Shown: positions 18,385 through 27,448, numbered from the stretch's first letter. The stretch is 64,000 nt of DNA from WJMT01 sp964599635 (GCA_964599635.1 CAZRGM010000052.1:1-64000); one strand, 5' to 3'. A program made the numbers and translations. Notes: generated from the letters alone by a model not told the origin.

Positions 18385-20183
18385 GACATCTCCTCCTGGA
18401 TTTCAGGAAACTGTAGATCATACAACTTTTTGTATATACCATTCTGTCGGAATAACTCATCATGCGTTCCTTCTTCCACGATTTTCCCCCTATCCAAAAC
18501 CAATATCTTATCTGCAGTTCGTATCGTGGACATCCTGTGAGCAATGACAAAAGTGGTTCTGTCCTTCATGACATTAAGCAAAGCTCTCTGAACAAGCCGT
18601 TCAGACTTTGAATCCAATGCAGAAGTCGCTTCATCAAGAATTAAGATGGGCGGATCCTTGAGTAATGCTCTGGCTATGGCAATCCGCTGCTTCTGCCCGC
18701 TTGAAAGCAGCCCCCCCTTCTCTCCTATAAAAGTTTCATATCCCTTAGGTAAATTCATAATAAATTCATGAGCCTCTGCTAATTTTGCAGCTGAAATGAT
18801 TTGTTCTAGAGGGATTTCATTGGATCCATAGGCAATATTATTTCTGACTTTGTCATTAAATAATATCAGTTCCTGAGTTACAAGACCTATCTGTGATCGA
18901 AGGGAGGCTAAAGTGACCTCTTTTATGTCAATTCCGTCCACCAAAACTCTACCTGAATTGGGATCATAAAATCGGGAAATGAGATTGACTATAGTTGTTT
19001 TCCCTGCCCCACTGAATCCAATAAGAACCACTTTCTCAGAACTTTTTACAGTAAAATTAATATTTTGAAGAACAGGGCCAGACTCATTATAACTGAAGCA
19101 GACATTTTCAAACTGTATCTTCCCTTTGACTGGCGGAATGGGATAAGCCTTCGGGTTATCTGAGATGGAAGGCTTGTTATCTAAAATCTCCTGAATCCTT
19201 TCATGGCAAGCCACTCCACGCTGGATCACATTATTAGCCCGGCTCAGCCTTCTAATCGGTGTGTACATCATAAATACAGCCATAACAAAAGCACCAAAAT
19301 CACCCGCGCTAATCTGACCATTGGAAACCCTATCTGAACCCACCAGCAGTATAAATGCGCCCACGACTCCTCCGATAAATTCCATAAATGGAGATGACAT
19401 GCTGCTGATCCACGCGAACTTTAATCCAATTAAAAGATATTCCTTGGTTTTTTTAAAAAATTTTTTAAACTCAAAATTTTCCATGGTAAAAGCTTTGACA
19501 ATTTTATTGCCTGTTATGGATTCGTGCAAAAGGTTATATATATCCGCCATCTTTACTTGATTGATTCTTCCTATTTTCTTGAGCTTCCGGCTGAAAACAA
19601 CAAGGGGTACAAGCGCAATGGGTGTGATGATAAAAGAGGCCAGTGCCAGACGCCAATCAATAATAAAAATGCCCACTAAAAGTGCGGCCAGGATAAATAT
19701 TTCCTGCATCATATCTTTAGCGCTTCCAGAAAGTGCTTCTTGAATTTTATCAACATCATTTGTGAGACGTGACAGCAGTTCTCCTGTGGCTTTGTGATCA
19801 AAATAATCAGAAGACTGATGAAGAAGATGGCGGAACAAATCATTCCTCATGTCTCTAGCAACTTTTAAGCCAATTGAATTCATAAAAAAAGCTGAAAGAA
19901 ACGTGAACATTCCCTTTCCAAGAATGACAATGACTAAAATAAGGGGGAGATAATGAACCAGTTGTTCGATTGAAAGTCCAAACATGCGGCTCAAAATATC
20001 AATAAATCGAGTCTTATCTGGTATCTCCCCAGGTGACATCTTGAACATATAATCCATAATAGGCTGGACCAGATTAACAAAGGCATAGGTAAATAAGGCA
20101 ACAAATAATGTAAACACAAATGTGAGTGTAAGCCTTTTCTTCTCAGTAAAAACAAGCTTTAAAAGTTGATAAATCTGCTTCAT
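18381..20183 (-). CDS. ABC exporter, MsbA-like (fused permease and ATPase)
   Basis: Half-transporter of the lipid/multidrug exporter type. The N-terminal membrane domain (about 1-315) has six predicted helices, starting LTFVFTLFVALFTYAFV. The ATPase domain (about 335-600) has Walker A GFSGAGKTT, Q-loop TQE, signature LSSGQKQRIAIARALL, Walker B ILILDEATSALD and the H-loop AHRMS. The signature is LSSGQ rather than LSGGQ. MsbA-like lipid A transport is plausible in a diderm, but the substrate is not shown. AGGGGA precedes ATG; it overlaps both neighbours by 4 nt. Confidence 0.88.
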   Translation of the reverse strand: MKQIYQLLKLVFTEKKRLTLTFVFTLFVALFTYAFVNLVQPIMDYMFKMSPGEIPDKTRFIDILSRMFGLSIEQLVHYLPLILVIVILGKGMFTFLSAFFMNSIGLKVARDMRNDLFRHLLHQSSDYFDHKATGELLSRLTNDVDKIQEALSGSAKDMMQEIFILAALLVGIFIIDWRLALASFIITPIALVPLVVFSRKLKKIGRINQVKMADIYNLLHESITGNKIVKAFTMENFEFKKFFKKTKEYLLIGLKFAWISSMSSPFMEFIGGVVGAFILLVGSDRVSNGQISAGDFGAFVMAVFMMYTPIRRLSRANNVIQRGVACHERIQEILDNKPSISDNPKAYPIPPVKGKIQFENVCFSYNESGPVLQNINFTVKSSEKVVLIGFSGAGKTTIVNLISRFYDPNSGRVLVDGIDIKEVTLASLRSQIGLVTQELILFNDKVRNNIAYGSNEIPLEQIISAAKLAEAHEFIMNLPKGYETFIGEKGGLLSSGQKQRIAIARALLKDPPILILDEATSALDSKSERLVQRALLNVMKDRTTFVIAHRMSTIRTADKILVLDRGKIVEEGTHDELFRQNGIYKKLYDLQFPEIQEEMS

Positions 20184-21208
20184 GTTCCCCTTTTCTTTTT
20201 TGATACCATAAGCAAGGCTATCTCATACGCATTCAATGCAGACCCGACGCTCAGATTATCTGCGGCAGCCCATATCCAGTAACTATTTGGGAAAGCAGAA
20301 TCCTTTTTTATCTGACCAATACAAATTTTATCTCCTCCTGCAGTTGACGCCGGAGATACTGGACACTCTGTAGAAGGAGGATGGCATTCGAAAAAAATTG
20401 ATTTACTGTATGTTTCTTCAATGGATTTTATGTCCGCTTTTTCACCTAATTCCATATAGATCATGAGGGAATAACCATGAAAAACAGGAGCCTGGATAAG
20501 GGAAACACTTAAAGGGTGATTTTTTAAAATTCTCATAAATTCAGATAGAATTCGCCTTTCTATCCCTGAATACCCAAATTCGTCGACAGACTCAAGCTGT
20601 GACAAAAAATTGAAGGCTATCTGCGCTTTGAAAACCTTTTTTTGACCAGAACCTTTGTTTAATATCTCTGCACTCTGGCCAGCCAATTCCTCAACGCCTG
20701 ATCTCCCAAAAGCAGATACAGGCTGCAGGATGAAAGCCACGGTTTTAATCACTCCAAATCTTTTGCCAGCTTCCCTTACAATACGAGACAACATAATCGT
20801 GACGGGGTGAGGATTCGCTGTCAAAAACTGTTTGTTTTTGAAAATTTCATTGTCATTGATTTCACTGACAATCACAGGAACTTCTTCCTGCTCCCAAAAA
20901 GAACCACTCAAATCGATGGCATAAACTTTTTTATTTTTAGCTTGATTCCCAACCTTTCTGTTGACTTCTTTATCACCTGCCAGAAAAACTAAATCCGTCC
21001 TGTCCAAAAAAGTATTGTCAATGGCATTGACAACCTTGGGTTCCCCATCGAATTGTGTCAGCTTGCTGTATTCTCCCTCGATATTTGAATCAAAAAATTC
21101 AGCTCTTTTATAAGGGAAATTTTTCCTGCTTAAAACCCCCATGATTTCATTCCCATTCATAGAATCAGTGCCGACTAAAGCAATTCTTGGTCGATATTCT
21201 TTAGACAT
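20180..21208 (-). CDS. Aspartate-semialdehyde dehydrogenase-like protein lacking the catalytic cysteine
   Basis: Overall similarity to the Asd/Usg group: NADP-fold start RIALVGTDSMNGNEIM, YAIDLSGSFW, and QPVSAFGRSGVEEL. In true Asd the nucleophile lies in NPNC; here the site reads NPHP (132-135), so the cysteine is proline. The enzyme should not form the thioacyl intermediate. E. coli Usg is a comparable paralogue group. Function unknown. ATG 21208 is used; a TTG at 21217 is possible. It overlaps the exporter gene by 4 nt. Confidence 0.8.
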   Translation of the reverse strand: MSKEYRPRIALVGTDSMNGNEIMGVLSRKNFPYKRAEFFDSNIEGEYSKLTQFDGEPKVVNAIDNTFLDRTDLVFLAGDKEVNRKVGNQAKNKKVYAIDLSGSFWEQEEVPVIVSEINDNEIFKNKQFLTANPHPVTIMLSRIVREAGKRFGVIKTVAFILQPVSAFGRSGVEELAGQSAEILNKGSGQKKVFKAQIAFNFLSQLESVDEFGYSGIERRILSEFMRILKNHPLSVSLIQAPVFHGYSLMIYMELGEKADIKSIEETYSKSIFFECHPPSTECPVSPASTAGGDKICIGQIKKDSAFPNSYWIWAAADNLSVGSALNAYEIALLMVSKKKRGT

Positions 21209-21220
21209 GTTATTCAATAA

Positions 21221-21442
21221 TTAAAGAGATTTTTTGTACTCTGAAATCATCTTATACATCCTATCCTTCAATGAAAGTTTTTTCTTTTTTAATTCCCTCT
21301 CCTTGATTTGATCCTCACTTGAAAGATAGGGTTTTTTCTTGAGCTCATTCAGCTTTTTTTCGCAATCACTGTGAATCTCAGCAGTCTCTCTGAAATCCTT
21401 ATTTCTTTTCATTAGAATTTCTTTGATTTCTTTTTCTTTCAT
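21221..21442 (-). CDS. DUF465 (YdcH-like) small coiled-coil protein
   Basis: A 73-aa highly charged helical protein with the DUF465 pattern: HSDCEKKLNELKKKPYLSSEDQIKERELKKKKLSLKDRM. Function of the family is not established. The frame extends upstream to 21472, but GGAGA sits just before ATG 21442 and inside the longer frame, so the short start is preferred. It heads the exporter-yicC-gmk-coaBC-priA transcription unit. Confidence 0.8.
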   Translation of the reverse strand: MKEKEIKEILMKRNKDFRETAEIHSDCEKKLNELKKKPYLSSEDQIKERELKKKKLSLKDRMYKMISEYKKSL

Positions 21443-21472
21443 CAAATTTTTTCTCCAAAAAAAGAATATCAC

Positions 21473-21607
21473 AATGGATATATGATTTCAATCACCGCAA
21501 AATCTGAAAGAAACAGTGAATAGCCGATGAAAAATCAAGAAAGACATCATGAGAAATGTTAAAGGCTCAAAACATGAAAAAAATATACTTTTCCGGGATT
21601 AATTATT
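21473..21607. other. Intergenic stretch upstream of the DUF465 operon, nothing recognised
   Basis: AT-rich spacer between the minus-strand operon start and repeat copy B. It presumably contains the operon promoter, but I could not choose a convincing -35/-10 pair. No ORF of interest. Confidence 0.4.
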
Positions 21608-21782
21608 CTGAATCATTCACAAGTCGAGCTTGAGATCGTCTCGCCTGTAAGGTAAAAAATGGCGATTAAAATAAAAATGCAAAAATGAAAAATACTCAAG
21701 TCATGCTTTTTGAAAGAATCTTGTATATCGCAGATAATAAAATGATAATGAAAAAATCGCCATTTTTTTATGAAGTGTTCAG
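21608..21782 (+). repeat. Dispersed repeat, copy B (GC-rich hairpin shortened)
   Basis: Left terminus CTGAATCATTCAC (21608-21620), then a shortened P2 of about 25 nt (AAGTCGAGCTTGAGATCG, tip of the hairpin missing), linker TCGCCTGTAAGGTAAAA, and P3 arms AAAAAATGGCGATT (21654-21667) and AATCGCCATTTTTT (21755-21768), perfectly paired across an 87-nt loop. The right end is TTATGAAGTGTTCAG, ending 21782. The tRNA-Phe promoter follows 10 bp later. Confidence 0.75.
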
Positions 21783-21791
21783 ATTAAAAGA

Positions 21792-21820
21792 TTGACTTTA
21801 AAGATGAATAAAATTATACT
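21792..21820 (+). promoter_or_regulatory. Sigma70-type promoter of tRNA-Phe
   Basis: TTGACT (21792-21797), 17-bp spacer, TATACT (21815-21820). Transcription would start near 21827, giving a 5' leader of about 54 nt that contains the miniature repeat hairpin at 21833-21873. Confidence 0.7.
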
Positions 21821-21832
21821 GATTTATCTAAT

Positions 21833-21873
21833 CTGGATTATTTACCAGCCGAAATTTTTATGAATCGGTCAGG
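21833..21873 (+). repeat. Miniature copy of the dispersed repeat in the tRNA-Phe leader
   Basis: Left end CTGGATTATTTAC and right end TTTTTATGAATCGGTCAGG of the repeat family are only a few bases apart, with no internal modules. They could form a short imperfect hairpin just upstream of the tRNA 5' end. Confidence 0.45.
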
Positions 21874-21880
21874 CAAAAAA

Positions 21881-21953
21881 GGCGAGGTAGCTCAGTCGGT
21901 AGAGCGAGTGACTGAAAATCACTGCGTCGGCGGTTCAATTCCGTCCCTCGCCA
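21881..21953 (+). tRNA. tRNA-Phe(GAA)
   Basis: Acceptor arms GGCGAGG and CCTCGCC pair exactly. The D arm is GCTCAGTCGGTAGAGC, the anticodon stem-loop reads GTGACTGAAAATCAC with anticodon GAA, and the T arm is GGCGGTTCAATTCCGTC. Discriminator base A; CCA is not encoded and a run of eight T follows (21954-21961), which may end transcription. No intron. Confidence 0.97.
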
Positions 21954-21979
21954 TTTTTTTTTGAGGAAAATCCAAAAAA

Positions 21980-22315
21980 ATGGCCATAAAATGGATGGAT
22001 AAATTGTTTGAGGGACCCTTTTCTCTCTCCTACTGGGAGCCCCCAAACAAACCAGCTCTCTTTGCCATAATGCTGAAACCGGATCCTCAAAAAGCCCCTC
22101 TTTCTTACAGAATACTTTACTTTGGCAAATCCTCCAGTTTGAAGGAAATGAAATTTTACCAGAAGCATAAAAAACTTAACTGCTGGATAAAATACTCTCA
22201 ATCTCTAGAAAGTCTTTACATCGGATTTTTAGAAATGTCTGAATCTTCCAATGAACAACGAGAAGGGCTTTTAAATAAATTCATAGACCGTTATAAACCG
22301 GTCTGCAATTTTTGA
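21980..22315 (+). CDS. Small GIY-YIG-like protein, hypothetical
   Basis: A 111-aa protein starting 27 bp after tRNA-Phe, with GAGG 13 nt before the ATG. FAIMLKPDP and SYRILYFGKSSSLKE resemble the two beta strands of a GIY-YIG fold (the second normally reads YVGxS/T). The C-terminal EGLLNKFIDRYKPVCN resembles the family's Asn-containing tail. The usual catalytic Arg/Glu pair is not clearly identifiable, so nuclease activity is doubtful. It may be cotranscribed with the tRNA or read from its own weak promoter. It converges with galU. Confidence 0.55.
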   Translation: MAIKWMDKLFEGPFSLSYWEPPNKPALFAIMLKPDPQKAPLSYRILYFGKSSSLKEMKFYQKHKKLNCWIKYSQSLESLYIGFLEMSESSNEQREGLLNKFIDRYKPVCNF

Positions 22316-22339
22316 TATAAAAGCTCAAAAAAAAGAGGC

Positions 22340-23194
22340 TCATTTTTTTTGATCAGTGTGAATCACTCTCTTGAATTCAGAACGCTTCAAAGCCAGTTCA
22401 ATAGTGGCTTGAATAAACCCAGCCTTGTCTCCGGCATCATATCTTTGCCCCTTAAATAAGTATCCATAAACGGGTTCCTGATCCAGGAGTCTTTTAATGG
22501 CGTCCGTAATCTGAATTTCTCCCCTGTGGTCAGGTTTTGTCTTTTTTATGGCATCAAAAATATCCGGATTGAAAACATAACGACCCAGAATCCCGAGATC
22601 GGAAAACGCCTTTTTAGGACCAGGTTTTTCAATCATATCCTTCAACCTAAAAACTCTTGATTGGACCTTTTCAGGCTTAATAACTCCATATTTTTTAGTC
22701 TCTTCTTTGTTAATGCGTTTAAGAATAACAACAGAGGATCCATATTGTTCATAAATATCCATAATCTGCCTGACTGCAGAAATCTTGCAGTCAAAGATAT
22801 CATCAGGGAGTAGAACAGCGAAAGGCTCCTTTCCCACAAACTGTTCTGCCATTAAAATAGCATGACCTAAACCTAATGCCTGTTTCTGCCTGACATAGCA
22901 AAACTCTGCCAGATTGGATATCCTCTGAACTTCCTTAAGAAGATCGGTCTTCCCTTTTTGCTTTAAAAAGGACTCCAGTTCCGGGCTTTCATCAAAATGG
23001 TCTTCAATAGAAGATTTGCCTCTGCTTAAAACAATACAAATATTTTTTATGCCTGAATTCACAGCTTCTTCCACACTGTACTGAATCAAAGGCTTATCTA
23101 TAACGGCGAGCATCTCCTTAGGTTGAGCTTTCGTGGCAGGCAGAAACCGAGTTCCAAATCCTGCGGCTGGAATGACAGCTTTGCGTATCCTCAT
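22340..23194 (-). CDS. galU: UTP-glucose-1-phosphate uridylyltransferase
   Basis: Makes UDP-glucose for surface polysaccharides and glycolipids. N-terminal signature VIPAAGFGTRFLPATKAQPKEML, then ICIVLSRGKSSIEDHFD, GLGHAILMAEQFVG, VLLPDDIFD and the late KGQRYDAGDKAGF. Start ATG 23194 follows AGGAGG at ideal spacing and is the family start; the frame runs 19 codons further upstream without support. Normal length (284 aa). It could use glucose 1-phosphate from the phosphohexomutase at 3.6-5.0 kb. Confidence 0.95.
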   Translation of the reverse strand: MRIRKAVIPAAGFGTRFLPATKAQPKEMLAVIDKPLIQYSVEEAVNSGIKNICIVLSRGKSSIEDHFDESPELESFLKQKGKTDLLKEVQRISNLAEFCYVRQKQALGLGHAILMAEQFVGKEPFAVLLPDDIFDCKISAVRQIMDIYEQYGSSVVILKRINKEETKKYGVIKPEKVQSRVFRLKDMIEKPGPKKAFSDLGILGRYVFNPDIFDAIKKTKPDHRGEIQITDAIKRLLDQEPVYGYLFKGQRYDAGDKAGFIQATIELALKRSEFKRVIHTDQKK

Positions 23195-23314
23195 TGTTCC
23201 TCCTTCTAATCTGAACTTGGAATATCTACAAAAGAACCTACACCATTTCACGGATCATATCAAGATTTTGATAAAGACCAGAATGATACGTCATTCCATT
23301 GTCAATCTTGTTTA

Positions 23315-23356
23315 TTAGAAAGAAAAAGGATATAGGATGAAGAATCCTATAACTTT
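23315..23356. terminator. Inverted repeat, possible terminator or leader hairpin before galU
   Basis: TATAGGAT (23331-23338) and ATCCTATA (23344-23351) pair perfectly around a 5-nt loop. The stem extends on both sides with A-rich and T-rich arms (AAAAAGG and CTTTTTCC) and two mismatches. It sits after the fadL terminator and upstream of galU on the minus strand, so it may back up that terminator or lie in the galU leader. Confidence 0.4.
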
Positions 23357-23403
23357 TTCCTATTCACCAAAACAAATTTAATAAATGAATATTTAAACTA
23401 AAA

Positions 23404-23424
23404 AGGCTCATTTTAAAAATGAGC
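23404..23424 (-). terminator. Intrinsic terminator of fadL
   Basis: On the minus strand GGCTCATTTT and AAAATGAGCC form a 10-bp stem with almost no loop, followed by TTTTT. It begins 9 bp after the fadL stop codon. Confidence 0.8.
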
Positions 23425-23432
23425 CACTCAAT

Positions 23433-24731
23433 TTACCATTCATAAGAAATGGAAAGACCCGGTGTGATGATGCTCATATTGTAAATCCCAGGCTGTTGAT
23501 TCACTGCATTCAGCGCTACATTCCTTTCTTTAGCTGCTAAATACTCCAGCATGACATCCACATGCAAACCTTCCATCTTGTAACCAATACCAAAGGTAAT
23601 GCCGTTAAAGGTATAACTGGGAATCAAAATATTCATGGTCTCATCCGGTGCGGGTGCCGGATCTATGTAATATCCAGCTCTAAACGCAATATTTTTCATG
23701 ACATATTCAGCACCAAACCGGATCTGCACAGCATTTTCCCATTTGAGCTCCATCACATCCGCTGCTGTTCCAGCCATAGTCGCCTTCCATATGGAATCCG
23801 TAAATTCTGTTTCTAATTCATCCATTCTAGACCAATTGGTATACTGGGCATCCAGAGTAAAGGTTAAATTCTCTATAGGATGAAAAGCCAGCCCACCGGC
23901 CAGCCACATAGGATAGGTTACCTCTCTGTCAAACTCAGATTCCCCTGGAAGTCCCAAGGTACTAAAATTAGAAATGGAGGCTTCTCCGGACATGCTGACT
24001 TTGGTGGGTGTTCTTATAGTAGCTCCCAAGCTGAACATATCGCTGGGCTTGAACAGGACACCCAATGTAGCTCCAATTCCCCACCCTGAAGAGTTTTCTT
24101 CATACTGACCAAAGTCAATCGGAACGGTATATGGAGAGATTGGAATTTCCATAATTTTTCCTCCAGCCCATCGGCTCAAATTAAAGAAGCCGTAATTGAT
24201 GTTGAGTGAAGCCCCCAGGGAAAGGGCCTCGCTCACTTGGTAGCCAACCGCGGGAGCAATGGTCACCACTCCTATGAAACTTTTCTGTTTGTAAGGCTGA
24301 CTCTGAAGAGGAGTCAAGAGCGGAACAAAAAAATCAGTCCCCTCCCATTCGGCTCCCAGGCCTGAAGGAGTATAGATTCCTATCCCGGCGACCAGGTTAT
24401 CTGAGAGAGGATGATAGTAGGCAGCGATCCCTGAAGGATACATATTTGATTTAGCTTGGGCATCAATGAGGGTCATGCCTAACATCTCAAATTTATAGGT
24501 TGCCGTCGGCATGATCAAGTCGCCTGAAAATCCCAAAGTTTTATTTTTGAATTTGGCCATTCCTGCAGGATTCCAAAAAACCGCACTGTAATCATCTGCA
24601 AGTCCCACAAAAGCGCCTCCCATGGAAATGGCTCTGGCTCCCAGACCATTTAGATTCAATCCGTTCGCCATCAATAGGGGACCTGCAAACAAAAGCAGCA
24701 CAATAGGACCAAAAACAATGATTTTTTTCAT
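23433..24731 (-). CDS. OmpP1/FadL/TodX-family outer membrane protein
   Basis: Outer-membrane 14-stranded barrel for hydrophobic substrates such as long-chain fatty acids. Signal peptide at 1-22 (IVFGPIVLLLFAGPLLMANG). The mature N-terminus NLNGLGARAISMGGAFVGLADDYSAVFWNPAGMA is the FadL family signature (NPA hatch/S3 region). The last strand ends in Trp (SISYEW). AGGAGG lies 7 nt upstream of ATG. A promoter at 24756-24784 and a strong terminator suggest a monocistronic unit. The ligand is not deducible. Confidence 0.9.
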   Translation of the reverse strand: MKKIIVFGPIVLLLFAGPLLMANGLNLNGLGARAISMGGAFVGLADDYSAVFWNPAGMAKFKNKTLGFSGDLIMPTATYKFEMLGMTLIDAQAKSNMYPSGIAAYYHPLSDNLVAGIGIYTPSGLGAEWEGTDFFVPLLTPLQSQPYKQKSFIGVVTIAPAVGYQVSEALSLGASLNINYGFFNLSRWAGGKIMEIPISPYTVPIDFGQYEENSSGWGIGATLGVLFKPSDMFSLGATIRTPTKVSMSGEASISNFSTLGLPGESEFDREVTYPMWLAGGLAFHPIENLTFTLDAQYTNWSRMDELETEFTDSIWKATMAGTAADVMELKWENAVQIRFGAEYVMKNIAFRAGYYIDPAPAPDETMNILIPSYTFNGITFGIGYKMEGLHVDVMLEYLAAKERNVALNAVNQQPGIYNMSIITPGLSISYEW

Positions 24732-24755
24732 GTTAACCTCCTTCTATTTCTCATC

Positions 24756-24784
24756 TGTTTACTCCTTTTATCCCCTTTTGTCAA
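24756..24784 (-). promoter_or_regulatory. Candidate sigma70-type promoter of the fadL-type gene
   Basis: On the minus strand, TTGACA (24784-24779), 17-bp spacer, TAAACA (24761-24756). It lies in the 68-bp gap between the clpB stop and the fadL start. Confidence 0.5.
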
Positions 24785-24799
24785 TCCGTTTATCTGAAC

Positions 24800-27388
24800 C
24801 TATAAGGTCTGTTTTCTGAATCTTAATTCCCCCTGTTGATCCACATCGACACGGATGGTATCCCCGCTCTTATATTCTCCTTCTAAAATCCTCAGGGCCA
24901 GTGGATTTTGAATGTCCTGCTGAAGTGTTCTTTTTAAAGGCCGAGCACCATACACAGGGTCAAATCCTCTTTCTGCTAAAAGCTTCTTGGCTTTTTCACT
25001 CAACTCGATATCAATCTTTTTTTGTTGGAGTCTTTTTTTCAGCTCCATAATCTGAATATCTAGAATCTTTAGGATTACCTCCTGGGATAAAGCTTTAAAA
25101 ATAATCACCTCATCCACTCTGTTCAGAAATTCCGGCCTGAAATGGTTCTCAAGGATTTCTCTTACTTTCTGCTCCATCTTTTCATAATCGGGGCTCAGTT
25201 CTTTAATCATCTGACTTCCCAAATTTGATGTCATGACAATGATGGTGTTTCTGAAATCAATGGTCCGGCCTTTCCCGTCTGTAAGCCTTCCATCATCCAG
25301 GATCTGAAGCAGGATGTTGAAAACATCGTTATGAGCTTTTTCGATCTCGTCCAGGAGGATGATAGCATAGGGTCTTCTTTTAATGGCTTCTGTGAGCTGC
25401 CCCCCTTCTTCATGCCCCACATATCCAGGAGGTGCCCCGATCAAGCGGGAAACCGTGTGCCTTTCCATGTACTCTGACATATCCAGCCGCACCATAGCCT
25501 TCTCATCATCAAATAGAAACTCAGCCAACGCCCGGGCCAGCTCTGTCTTCCCTACGCCCGTGGGCCCCAGAAAAATAAATGATCCCAAAGGCCGGGTCTC
25601 ATCCTGGATTCCAGCTCTGGCTCTCCTTATGGTATTTGAAACCGTGTTCAAAGCCGGATCCTGACCCACAACTCTCTTTTTCAGCTCCTCTTCCATTTTG
25701 ATGAGCTTCTCAATCTCTCCCTGGAGCATTTTCGATACTGGAATTCCTGTCCATTTGGATACAATCTGGGCTACATCTTCTTCATCCACTTCTTCCTTAA
25801 GCATTTTCTCCTTTTTTTGTATCTCTGCGAGTTCCTTTGTTTTTTCCTCGACTTCCTTCTGCACCTGATTCAGCTGCCCATATCTAATTTCAGCAACTCG
25901 GCCCAGATCCCCTCTCCTTTCTGCATTTTGTTCCTCAATCTTCAGAGAGTCTATCTGCTCTTTTAATTTATTCATTGACTCAATCAATTCCTTCTCCCTC
26001 ATCCATTTCAGCTTGACGGCTCTGCTTTTCTCCTGAAGTTCAGAAAGCTCTTTTTGCAATTTCTTGAGCTTCTCTTCGGCACTTTTCTCTTTTTCCTTCC
26101 GGAGAGCTTCCCGCTCAATTTCAAGCTGAATGATTCTCCGATCCAACTCATCAATTTCTTCTGGCTTGCTGTCTATTTCAATTCTTATCCGTGAGGCGGC
26201 TTCGTCTATGAGGTCAATGGCTTTATCTGGAAGATAACGGTCCGTGATATAACGTTCGGAAAGAGTCGCCGCAGCCACCAGGGCAGAATCCTTGATTCCC
26301 ACTCCATGGTGAACCTCATATTTTTCTTTCAATCCTCTCAATATAGAGACCGTCTCTTCCACAGTGGGTTCCTTCACATAGGTTTGCTGGAATCTTCTCT
26401 CAAGTGCCGCATCTTTTTCAATATACTTCTTGTACTCATTCAAAGTAGTGGCCCCAACACACCGAAGTTCTCCTCTGGCCAGAGGAGGCTTCAGCATGTT
26501 TGAGGCATCCACAGCTCCTTCAGCAGCTCCCGCTCCTATAATGGTATGAAGCTCATCTATAAAAAGTATGATATTCCCTTCTGACTCTTTAATTTCTTTG
26601 AGAACGGCTTTCAGCCGGTCTTCAAATTCTCCTCGATATTTAGCGCCGGCTATCAATGCCCCCATGTCGAGAGCTATAAGCTTTTTATCCTTAAGTAACT
26701 GGGGGACATCTCCATCCGCAATTCTCTGAGCCAACCCTTCAACAATAGCCGTTTTCCCGACTCCAGCTTCTCCGATCAATACAGGGTTATTTTTGGTCCT
26801 TCTGGAAAGAATCTGAATCACTCTTCTTATCTCGTCTTCCCGTCCGATAACCGGATCTATTTTCCCTTCTCTAGCGAGTTCCGTAATGTCGCGAGTGTAA
26901 TGTTCCAAAGCCTGATATTTCCCTTCAGGCTGGGGATCAGTGACTCTTTGAGATCCCCGGATTGATCTCAGAGCCTTTAAGACAGAATCCTCATCCGCTC
27001 CATATTTCCTTAAAATTTGATAGACATCTCCGGCTCCTTCTTTGATCATGCCTAAGAACAAGTGTTCTGTTGAAATGTATTCATCCTTCAGAGCCGAAGC
27101 TTCTTTTTTGGCTTCCTTAATGATAGTTCTCAATCGAGAAGATAAATAAACTTCTGCAGCCCCCGTAACCTTGGGAATCTTTTCAAAGACATCTTCCAAC
27201 TCTTTTTTTACAGACCCTGTACTGACACCGATTTTCCCGAGCAGAGCCCTGACAATATTGTCTTTCTGGTTCAAAAAAACCCATAAAAGATGCTCAGGCA
27301 AAATCTCCTGATTCTCTAACTGTTCAGCTTTCGAATGAGCCTCCTGCAAAGCTTCCTGAGACATGACCGTGAACTTATTCATATCCAT
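24800..27388 (-). CDS. clpB: ATP-dependent chaperone ClpB
   Basis: Hexameric disaggregase acting with DnaK. N-terminal Clp-N repeats (about 1-145); AAA-1 (about 160-400) with Walker A GEAGVGKTA and Walker B FIDELH; a middle coiled-coil domain rich in Glu/Lys (about 405-525); and AAA-2 (about 550-860) with GPTGVGKTELA and LLDEIEKAH. The C-terminus lacks the ClpP-docking tripeptide. At 862 aa it has normal length. GAGGTG precedes ATG. No HrcA/CIRCE palindrome is visible upstream. Confidence 0.97.
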   Translation of the reverse strand: MDMNKFTVMSQEALQEAHSKAEQLENQEILPEHLLWVFLNQKDNIVRALLGKIGVSTGSVKKELEDVFEKIPKVTGAAEVYLSSRLRTIIKEAKKEASALKDEYISTEHLFLGMIKEGAGDVYQILRKYGADEDSVLKALRSIRGSQRVTDPQPEGKYQALEHYTRDITELAREGKIDPVIGREDEIRRVIQILSRRTKNNPVLIGEAGVGKTAIVEGLAQRIADGDVPQLLKDKKLIALDMGALIAGAKYRGEFEDRLKAVLKEIKESEGNIILFIDELHTIIGAGAAEGAVDASNMLKPPLARGELRCVGATTLNEYKKYIEKDAALERRFQQTYVKEPTVEETVSILRGLKEKYEVHHGVGIKDSALVAAATLSERYITDRYLPDKAIDLIDEAASRIRIEIDSKPEEIDELDRRIIQLEIEREALRKEKEKSAEEKLKKLQKELSELQEKSRAVKLKWMREKELIESMNKLKEQIDSLKIEEQNAERRGDLGRVAEIRYGQLNQVQKEVEEKTKELAEIQKKEKMLKEEVDEEDVAQIVSKWTGIPVSKMLQGEIEKLIKMEEELKKRVVGQDPALNTVSNTIRRARAGIQDETRPLGSFIFLGPTGVGKTELARALAEFLFDDEKAMVRLDMSEYMERHTVSRLIGAPPGYVGHEEGGQLTEAIKRRPYAIILLDEIEKAHNDVFNILLQILDDGRLTDGKGRTIDFRNTIIVMTSNLGSQMIKELSPDYEKMEQKVREILENHFRPEFLNRVDEVIIFKALSQEVILKILDIQIMELKKRLQQKKIDIELSEKAKKLLAERGFDPVYGARPLKRTLQQDIQNPLALRILEGEYKSGDTIRVDVDQQGELRFRKQTL

Positions 27389-27448
27389 ATTGGCACCTCA
27401 CCATCCTATTTCTCTATAAACATAAAATATTTAGAATTAACCACATTT

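Noticed and set aside
21858..22201. Minus-strand open frames over tRNA-Phe and the small ORF
   Set aside because: They run antisense through the tRNA and have no supporting motif.
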